NCBI GenBank assembly: GCA_016782825.1
Contig: JADHXT010000252.1
Location: forward strand, 1 to 5,637
Direction of reading: 5' to 3'
From: Candidatus Brocadiia bacterium
GTDB taxonomy: Bacteria > Planctomycetota > PUPC01 > DSUN01
DNA: 5,637 bases
The position numbers and the translations under genes were made by a program. Below are positions 1 to 3,969 of the stretch, one piece after another; the first letter of the stretch is position 1, and every line of letters begins with the position of its first letter. Below the pieces are notes generated by a model. It was not told the origin of the DNA. It did no database searches and was given only the letters and a program-made list of their open reading frames with translations.

Positions 1-2
1 GG

Positions 3-623
3 GATTCTGCTCCGTGGAAGACAGAGCTACTGAGAATCGCGGTGCGATTCAGGAAGCGCCTTAAACAGCGGCGCTGGCCAGAGCAATCACTGGTCTGTGT
101 CGAGAAGGATGTCTTCATAGCCTTCTACGTCATCCGCAAGCTTATCGAAGCGCGAAGCAAACTGTCGACCTCAACCACAAGCGACATGCTCGAACTGAAA
201 GCGTACGTAGCCACAGGGAAGCCGATCACGTTATTGAACTGGCGCCGGCTCGATGAACTATACGACTTCTCGTGTCCACGTTCGCAGAGAAGAGACGTGC
301 TTTTCGTCTGCAACCAAGTGATCCATAGCTACGTCTTTATGGTTGCGGCGAGCGAATCTGAAGCTTTCTCCGGCATCCTGTTTTCCTCTGACCGTGAGCG
401 GAACAAGTGTCTCTATGAACTGTCAGCAACTCGCCTGATCCGCCTGTTGGAGAAAGTGGCTTCGGACTATCCATCCCAGGTTCAGATGGCCTTCGACGAG
501 AGCTTGGGTGACTATTCGGTCCGCGCGGGGAACTCACTGTGTGAGGAAGCACGGGACTGTTCAGGGGCAGCGGAAAAGCCTGAAGGTGCGCCTCCGAAGC
601 CCCGCAGGGGCGGGATGGTATAG
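3..623 (+). CDS. Hypothetical protein, 5'-partial, C-terminus runs into repeat
   Basis: I do not recognise this protein. The frame is open from the left edge, so the true start is probably outside the window. GTG at 42 is the first start-type codon inside, but it has no convincing ribosome binding site, and the residues before it (PWKTELLRIAVRFRKRL) read as natural protein continuing into the basic stretch RKRLKQRRW. The next part is well-behaved mixed alpha/beta sequence: EKDVFIAFYVIRKLIEA, then LNWRRLDELYDF, then VIHSYVFMVA. There is no signal peptide or membrane segment. The last 20 or so residues (Pro/Gly/Arg-rich, ending KPRRGGMV) are encoded by the flank and first palindrome of the transposase repeat, and the TAG stop lies in the repeat itself. 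The native C-terminus may therefore have been replaced or extended. Sampled blocks (61-120 and 181-240) are each 31/60 GC against 39/60 at 1741-1800, so composition differs from the neighbours. The frame looks real; function is unknown. Confidence 0.6.
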   Translation, partial: DSAPWKTELLRIAVRFRKRLKQRRWPEQSLVCVEKDVFIAFYVIRKLIEARSKLSTSTTSDMLELKAYVATGKPITLLNWRRLDELYDFSCPRSQRRDVLFVCNQVIHSYVFMVAASESEAFSGILFSSDRERNKCLYELSATRLIRLLEKVASDYPSQVQMAFDESLGDYSVRAGNSLCEEARDCSGAAEKPEGAPPKPRRGGMV

Positions 624-687
624 CCCAGGGCAACGCCCTGGGAAAGGGCCGGCCCCATCCGTGGAGCCCTGCAAGGGCGAGATAGAA
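599..687 (+). repeat. Left inverted repeat with three palindromes
   Basis: Three hairpin-forming palindromes are visible. Palindrome a is GCCCC-gca-GGGGC at 599-611. Palindrome b is CCCAGGGC-aac-GCCCTGGG at 624-642, a perfect 8-bp stem with a 3-base loop. Palindrome c is GCCCT-gca-AGGGC at 666-678. After c, the motif GGGCGAGATAG is also nearly repeated on the right side (GGGCGAAATAA on the opposite strand). The repeat supplies the TAG stop (621-623) of the preceding reading frame and ends just before the transposase ribosome binding site. Confidence 0.85.
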
Positions 688-698
688 GGGATGCGGCA

Positions 699-1151
699 AT
701 GGCGCAATCTCTCGCCAACATTCTCGTGCACCTGATCTTCAGCACGAAAAACCGCCTTCCGTTGATCCGTCCCGAGGTCGAGCACGAGTTGCACGCCTAC
801 TTGGCCGCGGTGTGCCGTGAGATGGACTGCCCGGCTCTTGATGCCGGGGGAACGGAGGACCACGTGCACATCCTCCTCTCGCTCTCGCGCACGGTGACGC
901 TGAGCAGCCTCGTCGAGGAGGTGAAGAAGCGCTCGTCGAAGTGGATCAAGACCAAGGGTGAGGCGTTCGCGGAGTTCGCGTGGCAGGCGGGGTATGGGGC
1001 GTTCTCGATCGGGCAGTCGGGTGTGGGCCGCGTCAAGCAGTACATCGCCAAACAGAAAGAACACCACCGCAAGGTATCGTTCCAGGACGAATTGCGGGCC
1101 TTCCTGCGACGGTATCAGGTGGAGTTCGACGAGAGGTACCTGTGGGACTGA
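699..1151 (+). CDS. Y1/HUH transposase, IS200-like, REP-associated (RAYT) type
   Basis: A 150-residue single-domain Y1 transposase (Transposase_17/IS200-like family). The start SLANILVHLIFSTKNR is the family's first beta strand. The HUH metal-binding motif is H55-V-H57 (in EDHVHILLSLSR). The conserved block WQAGYGAFSIGQS lies at 95-107. The nucleophile is probably Tyr115 in VKQYIAKQKEHH, with Gln119 as the usual third metal ligand. The ending FDERYLWD is common in this subgroup. Family members cut and join single-stranded DNA at hairpin structures through a 5'-phosphotyrosine link; RAYTs act on REP palindromes. All catalytic residues are present and the frame is intact, so the enzyme could be active. 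ATG at 699 is chosen because AAGGG (686-690) lies 8 bases upstream; the nearby ATG at 691 is out of frame. There is no accessory tnpB gene. The mirror-image palindromes on both sides favour RAYT over a classical IS200. Confidence 0.9.
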   Translation: MAQSLANILVHLIFSTKNRLPLIRPEVEHELHAYLAAVCREMDCPALDAGGTEDHVHILLSLSRTVTLSSLVEEVKKRSSKWIKTKGEAFAEFAWQAGYGAFSIGQSGVGRVKQYIAKQKEHHRKVSFQDELRAFLRRYQVEFDERYLWD

Positions 1152-1153
1152 GG

Positions 1154-1242
1154 GCGTTATTTCGCCCCTACAGGGCTGGGGGGTGGTTGTGTCTCATTCC
1201 CAGGGCGTTGCCCTGGGCTATCCCATGTCGCCCCTTTGGGGC
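1154..1242 (-). repeat. Right inverted repeat, mirror copy of the left one
   Basis: Read on the minus strand this matches 599-687. Palindrome a' is GCCCC-ttt-GGGGC at 1230-1242 and b' is CCCAGGGC-gtt-GCCCTGGG at 1199-1217. Palindrome c' is the imperfect GCCC-ctaca-GGGC at 1164-1176. In a and a' the stems match while the loops differ (gca against aaa when read in the same direction), so pairing rather than loop sequence is conserved. The 12-base a-b spacers match at 9 of 12 positions. The ribosome binding site of the next gene follows within 9 bases. Confidence 0.85.
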
Positions 1243-1250
1243 TCCAGAAC

Positions 1251-1256
1251 AAGGAG
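1251..1256 (+). promoter_or_regulatory. Ribosome binding site fixing the hydrolase start
   Basis: AAGGAG lies 7 bases before GTG at 1264 in the hydrolase frame. It settles a GTG start here; the same frame is open much further upstream, through the repeat and the transposase gene, but those codons are not used. The site lies only 8 bases beyond palindrome a'. Confidence 0.8.
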
Positions 1257-1263
1257 AGCCAGC

Positions 1264-2067
1264 GTGATCATCAGGCGTCTGTTTGCATCTGTCATTGTGT
1301 GGGGGACGGCGATGGCCGCAGTTGCGGGCGGCCTCGATGACCTGAAGAGCCTCTACAAGGCACGGGAGTTTGCGGGCAAGGATGGCGGCAAGCTGCTGGT
1401 TCGGCTGATGCCGCCCAAGGACTACGACGCGAAGCAGAAGTATCCCCTGGTGCTGGTGCTCCACGGGGCCGGGGGCCGCGGCGATGACAACTGGGGGCAG
1501 GTCCGCGACCAGTCGCTGCCGTTCCAGCAGCTCGCCAGCGACGAGATGCGCGCCAAGCACCCGTGCTTCGTGGTGGCGCCGCAGTGTCCCGGCGGCAAGC
1601 AGTGGGTGAACTGGCCCTGGGGCAAGGGGTCGTACTCGCAGGACAAGGTGGCCGTCTCGCCCGAGCTGAAGCGGACGGTCGAGCTGCTGGACGCGCTGGC
1701 GAAGGAGTTCCGCATCGACGCGGACCGCGTGGTTGTGACGGGGCTGTCCATGGGCGGCTACGGCTGCTGGGACATCATCCTTCGGGAGCCGAAGCGGTTT
1801 GCCGCGGCAGTGCCCATCTGCGGAGCGGGCGATCCGTCGCGGGCGGCGACGGTGCAGCACGTGGCGGTGTGGGCCTTCCACGGCGACAAGGATGGCGTGG
1901 TGCCGGTGCGCGGCTCGCGCGAGATGGTGGCCGCGCTCAAGGCGGCCGGCGCGGAGCCGAAGTATGGGGAGTTCCCCGGCGTGGGCCACTTTGCATGGAT
2001 ACCCGCTTACAAGACGCCGGGCCTGTGGGACTGGGTGTTCGGCCAGCGGCGCACTCCGGCTTCTTGA
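1264..2067 (+). CDS. Exported alpha/beta hydrolase, COG4099/PHB-depolymerase-like esterase or peptidase
   Basis: A 267-residue serine hydrolase. Residues 1-22 form a signal peptide (two Arg, a hydrophobic core, then AMAAVAG), so the enzyme probably acts outside the cytoplasm. No lipobox cysteine is seen. The oxyanion-hole region is VLHGAGGRGDDN (65-76). The nucleophile elbow GLSMGGYG puts Ser162 as the nucleophile. Asp210 in FHGDKDGVVPV and His242 in GVGHFAW complete the triad. The segment APQCPGGKQWVNWPWG (105-120) is typical of the predicted-peptidase group COG4099, whose members resemble feruloyl esterases and polyhydroxybutyrate depolymerases. The substrate cannot be told from sequence; an ester from plant or microbial polymers is a reasonable guess. 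The protein is a complete single domain with no carbohydrate-binding module. The gene starts 21 bases after the right transposase repeat, so its transcription must begin in, or pass through, the mobile unit. Confidence 0.85.
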   Translation: MIIRRLFASVIVWGTAMAAVAGGLDDLKSLYKAREFAGKDGGKLLVRLMPPKDYDAKQKYPLVLVLHGAGGRGDDNWGQVRDQSLPFQQLASDEMRAKHPCFVVAPQCPGGKQWVNWPWGKGSYSQDKVAVSPELKRTVELLDALAKEFRIDADRVVVTGLSMGGYGCWDIILREPKRFAAAVPICGAGDPSRAATVQHVAVWAFHGDKDGVVPVRGSREMVAALKAAGAEPKYGEFPGVGHFAWIPAYKTPGLWDWVFGQRRTPAS

Positions 2068-2092
2068 CAATCCGGCCGGCCCCGCGTATGAT
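2064..2092 (+). promoter_or_regulatory. Near-consensus sigma70-type promoter for the nucleotidyltransferase gene
   Basis: TTGACA (2064-2069) is a perfect -35 box and TATGAT (2087-2092) matches the -10 consensus at five of six positions, with a 17-base spacer. The -35 box overlaps the hydrolase stop TGA (2065-2067). Transcription would begin near 2099, giving a leader of about 38 bases. The match stands out because the surrounding DNA is very GC-rich and AT-rich hexamers are rare by chance. Not experimentally shown. Confidence 0.65.
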
Positions 2093-2098
2093 CCCTGG

Positions 2099-2116
2099 GC
2101 GGAGAGCATCCTCCGC
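2099..2116 (+). other. Small stem-loop at the predicted 5' end of the nucleotidyltransferase mRNA
   Basis: GCGGAG (2099-2104) can pair with CTCCGC (2111-2116) around a 6-base loop. It lies where the transcript from the promoter at 2064-2092 should begin and just before the ribosome binding site (2122-2128). A 5'-terminal hairpin can slow mRNA decay. The stem is short, so chance formation in GC-rich DNA is possible. Confidence 0.3.
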
Positions 2117-2121
2117 AGATC

Positions 2122-2128
2122 AGAGGAG
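2122..2128 (+). promoter_or_regulatory. Ribosome binding site of the nucleotidyltransferase gene
   Basis: AGAGGAG ends 8 bases before GTG at 2137. It supports this GTG as the start; the closer ATG at 2129 opens another frame that stops after about ten codons. Confidence 0.65.
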
Positions 2129-2136
2129 ATGGCGGA

Positions 2137-2463
2137 GTGGCTGCGCAGCTTGATGAAGTGATCGCGATGGCAGAAGAGGCGGTCCGCATTCTCAAGAGGC
2201 ATGCCGACGTGCTGGCGGCCTACGTCTTCGGGTCGCACGTCGATGGCGCGCCGCACGAGGACAGCGATCTCGATCTCGCCGTGTTCGCCGAGGGCGTCGA
2301 GGAACTCGACTTGGTGCAGCTTGCGCGGCTCGACCGGCGGGTACATCAGGAGGTGGGCAACGCCGTGGAGGTGCACTACTTCCCCGCCAGCGCAGCCACG
2401 CACAGCGAGCCAGCGAGCTTTGCGACCTACGTGAAGAAGCATGGGGTGAAGCTGGCCGTGTGA
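2137..2463 (+). CDS. Minimal nucleotidyltransferase (MNT/MntA-like)
   Basis: A 108-residue protein with the polymerase-beta superfamily nucleotidyltransferase core. G32-S33 begins the signature in AAYVFGSHVDGAPHEDSDLDLAVF. The paired metal-binding acids are Asp44 and Asp46, and the third acid is probably Glu78 in AVEVHYF, where many relatives have Asp. The length is normal for stand-alone MNT proteins. Known relatives transfer AMP or other nucleotides to proteins or small molecules; many work with a HEPN partner as HEPN/MNT toxin-antitoxin pairs, in which the MNT protein AMPylates the HEPN toxin. No HEPN gene lies in the adjacent sequence: upstream is the hydrolase and downstream a terminator and a convergent gene. 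It is therefore a solitary copy. A dedicated strong promoter and good ribosome binding site suggest it is expressed independently of the hydrolase. The fold assignment is firm; the target is unknown. Confidence 0.85.
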   Translation: MAAQLDEVIAMAEEAVRILKRHADVLAAYVFGSHVDGAPHEDSDLDLAVFAEGVEELDLVQLARLDRRVHQEVGNAVEVHYFPASAATHSEPASFATYVKKHGVKLAV

Positions 2464-2518
2464 GTGCCGCGGTGCAGGAACGCCGCGCCCCCGTCGGCGC
2501 CGCGCCGGGCAAGCAAGT

Positions 2519-2556
2519 GAAGACGCCCGCCCCTCGCGAGGAGGAGCGGGCGCTTC
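2519..2556. terminator. Probable bidirectional terminator between convergent genes
   Basis: The core 2524-2552 forms a 12-position stem with one mismatch and a 5-base loop (CGCCCGC at 2524-2530 pairs with GCGGGCG at 2546-2552). Outside it GAAG (2519-2522) can pair with CTTC (2553-2556) across one bulged A. The + strand continues CTTCTCTT after the stem and the - strand continues TCTTCACTT, so each side is pyrimidine-rich without a pure T run. It lies 60 bases after the nucleotidyltransferase stop and 30 bases after the transporter stop, the expected position for a shared terminator. Confidence 0.65.
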
Positions 2557-2584
2557 TCTTCGGGCCGAAGTGTGGCTGAGAGGA

Positions 2585-3874
2585 TCAGCCGGCTTCGACA
2601 AATCCGCGCACCAGGGCCGGCTCGGACTCCTCGACGTGATGCGGAGCCCTGAGCAGGAAGGTGGCACCGGCGGCAACGACGAGCAGGCCCGCCGAGCAGT
2701 AGTAGGCGAAGGTGAAGCTCTGGGTGGACTGGCGCACGAAACTGGCGACGAGCGCGAGCACAAAGCCGCCCACGCCCCAGGCCGTGAAGACCAGGCCGTA
2801 GTTCACCCCGAAGTTCTTGACGCCGTAGTAGTCCTTCGTGGCGGACGGGAAGAGCGACAGGTTGGCGCCGTAGTTTGCGCCGACGAACGCCGACATGAGC
2901 GTCAGCACCGCCGTGTTGGCCAGAACCGTGCCCTGTGTGGCCATGGACATGAGGAAAATGAGAACGGCCTGCATGACGAAGCAGATGCACATGGTGGCTT
3001 GGCGGCCGATCCGGTCGGACACGATGCCGGCGATGATGCGGCCGGCGCCGTTGCCGACGGCGAGCGCGGCGACAAGCACGAAGCCGAGCTCCACGCCCGC
3101 CTGCTTCTTCGCCATGTCCGCCAGGATGCCGATGATCATGAGGCCCGCGCCGGCGCCGCACGCATACATGAACCACAGCAGGTAGAACTGCCAAGTGGTG
3201 AGCATCTCGCCGGGGGTGAACTCCTCCTTCTTGACGAGCCCGCCGTTGTTCGCCGCCGGGGGGACCTCGCCCTCGGGCACGTAGCCGGCCGGCGGCGGCT
3301 TGAGGAGTTGCGCCAGGCCGACGACGATCGCCATGAAGCTGACGCCAAAGATGAGCACCGTCTTTTCGATGCCGATGGCCTTGATGAGAGCCGCGGCCAG
3401 GGGAGCGATGTAGACGCTAGCCAGGCCGACGCCGCTCACGACGATACCTGCGATCATGCCCGTCTTGGCCTTCGGGAACCACTTGATCGCCGGCGGCGTA
3501 GCGGACGCATAGCCGAAGCCGAAGCCGGCACCCGCCAGGACGCCGAAGCCGACGATGTAGCCGGCGAGCGACGTGGTCTGGCTGGCGAGAATCAGGCCCG
3601 CGCCGACCAGGATGCCGCCGATCGCGGCGGTGAGCCGAGGCCCCAGCTTGTCCTGCATGCGGCCCGCCGGCACCATGATGATGCAGAAGACGAGGCAGGA
3701 GACGGCGTAGGGCCACAGGGCGAGGTGCTGCCAGCCCCACTCGGCGGGGATGTTCTTCTTGAACACGCTCCAGGTGTAGAGGACGCCGAGGGCGAGGTTG
3801 ATGCCCAGCCCGGCGAAGGTGACGCGCCAGCCGTGGTTTTCGACTGGCGCGCCTTGCGCATTCGCGTCGGTCAT
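2585..3874 (-). CDS. OFA-family MFS transporter, probable small monocarboxylate carrier
   Basis: A 429-residue inner-membrane protein with about 12 hydrophobic segments in two halves, joined by a hydrophilic loop near 192-222. It resembles the oxalate/formate antiporter (OFA) family of the major facilitator superfamily. Family marks are GRMQDKLGPR (71-80) in loop 2-3, KWFPKAKTGMIAG (131-143), and a second loop motif GIVSDRIGRQ (282-291). Arg279 in NGAGRIIAG appears to match OxlT Arg272. Trp366 in FTAWGVGG appears to stand where OxlT has Lys355, so oxalate is unlikely; acetate, formate, glyoxylate, lactate or pyruvate are open options. ATG at 3874 is supported by GGAGAA just upstream. The longer open frame reaching to 5068 is excluded because it would overlap acs. 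The gene follows acs by 95 bases on the same strand, so co-transcription and a role in organic acid uptake are likely. Many Proteobacteria have ActP at this place instead. Confidence 0.85.
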   Translation of the reverse strand: MTDANAQGAPVENHGWRVTFAGLGINLALGVLYTWSVFKKNIPAEWGWQHLALWPYAVSCLVFCIIMVPAGRMQDKLGPRLTAAIGGILVGAGLILASQTTSLAGYIVGFGVLAGAGFGFGYASATPPAIKWFPKAKTGMIAGIVVSGVGLASVYIAPLAAALIKAIGIEKTVLIFGVSFMAIVVGLAQLLKPPPAGYVPEGEVPPAANNGGLVKKEEFTPGEMLTTWQFYLLWFMYACGAGAGLMIIGILADMAKKQAGVELGFVLVAALAVGNGAGRIIAGIVSDRIGRQATMCICFVMQAVLIFLMSMATQGTVLANTAVLTLMSAFVGANYGANLSLFPSATKDYYGVKNFGVNYGLVFTAWGVGGFVLALVASFVRQSTQSFTFAYYCSAGLLVVAAGATFLLRAPHHVEESEPALVRGFVEAG

Positions 3875-3913
3875 GAACTTCTCCGTTCTCTGACGATGCG
3901 TTACGGGGGATAG

Positions 3914-3955
3914 AGCGAGGGGACGGGCCGCTGGCTGGCGACCTGCCCCCTTGCC
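3914..3955 (-). other. Strong hairpin between acs and the transporter gene
   Basis: Read on the minus strand, GGGGGCAGGTCGC (3950-3938) pairs with GCGGCCCGTCCCC (3931-3919): 13 positions with one mismatch and two G-U pairs, around a 6-base loop. Further weaker pairing extends to about 3955 and 3914. It begins about 15 bases after the acs stop. No T run follows, so it is not a classical intrinsic terminator. It may protect the acs mRNA 3' end or reduce read-through, lowering transporter expression relative to acs. Confidence 0.55.
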
Positions 3956-3969
3956 GATACGTGGTTGGG

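Larger units (their letters stand above)
599..1242 (+). mobile_element. REP-RAYT-like unit: Y1 transposase between mirror-image palindrome clusters
   Basis: One small HUH/Y1 transposase gene (699-1151) is bounded by two imperfect inverted repeats of about 89 bases. Each repeat carries three short palindromes, in order a-b-c on the left and c'-b'-a' on the right. The outer spacer (a to b) is 12 bases on both sides; the inner spacer (b to c) is 23 bases on the left and 22 on the right. The central palindrome and its edges are identical over 25 bases (620-644 against the reverse complement of 1197-1221). Inverted REP sequences flanking a single-domain Y1 gene are the hallmark of REP-associated tyrosine transposases. 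IS200/IS605 elements, by contrast, have subterminal hairpins that are not arranged as one inverted pair. No target duplication is expected for this family and none is evident. The outer limits are inferred from where similarity between the two sides fades. Confidence 0.75.

Noticed and set aside
42..44. GTG at 42 as the true start of the left gene
   Set aside because: No good ribosome binding site precedes it, and the frame remains open with natural-looking protein sequence back to the window edge.
599..678. CRISPR-like array or intrinsic terminator made of the short GC palindromes
   Set aside because: There are only three different palindromes per side, without equal-length unique spacers or following T runs; their mirror-image duplication around the transposase explains them better.
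958..1263. Longer N-terminus for the hydrolase, starting inside the transposase gene
   Set aside because: It would be coded by transposase DNA in another frame and by the palindromes, and would bury the signal peptide. GTG at 1264 has an ideal ribosome binding site.
2137..2463. Complete HEPN/MNT toxin-antitoxin pair
   Set aside because: Only the MNT partner is present. No HEPN-type frame with an RxxxxH motif lies directly upstream or downstream.
1168..2763. 531-codon open frame on the minus strand opposite the hydrolase and nucleotidyltransferase genes
   Set aside because: Its translation is Arg/Pro/His-rich low-complexity sequence, it covers two well-supported genes and has no family motif. 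It is a by-product of high GC third positions.
2570..3913. 447-codon open frame on the plus strand opposite the transporter gene
   Set aside because: The translation is dominated by Asp, Glu, Ala, Arg and His without domain features; the minus strand encodes a clear membrane transporter.
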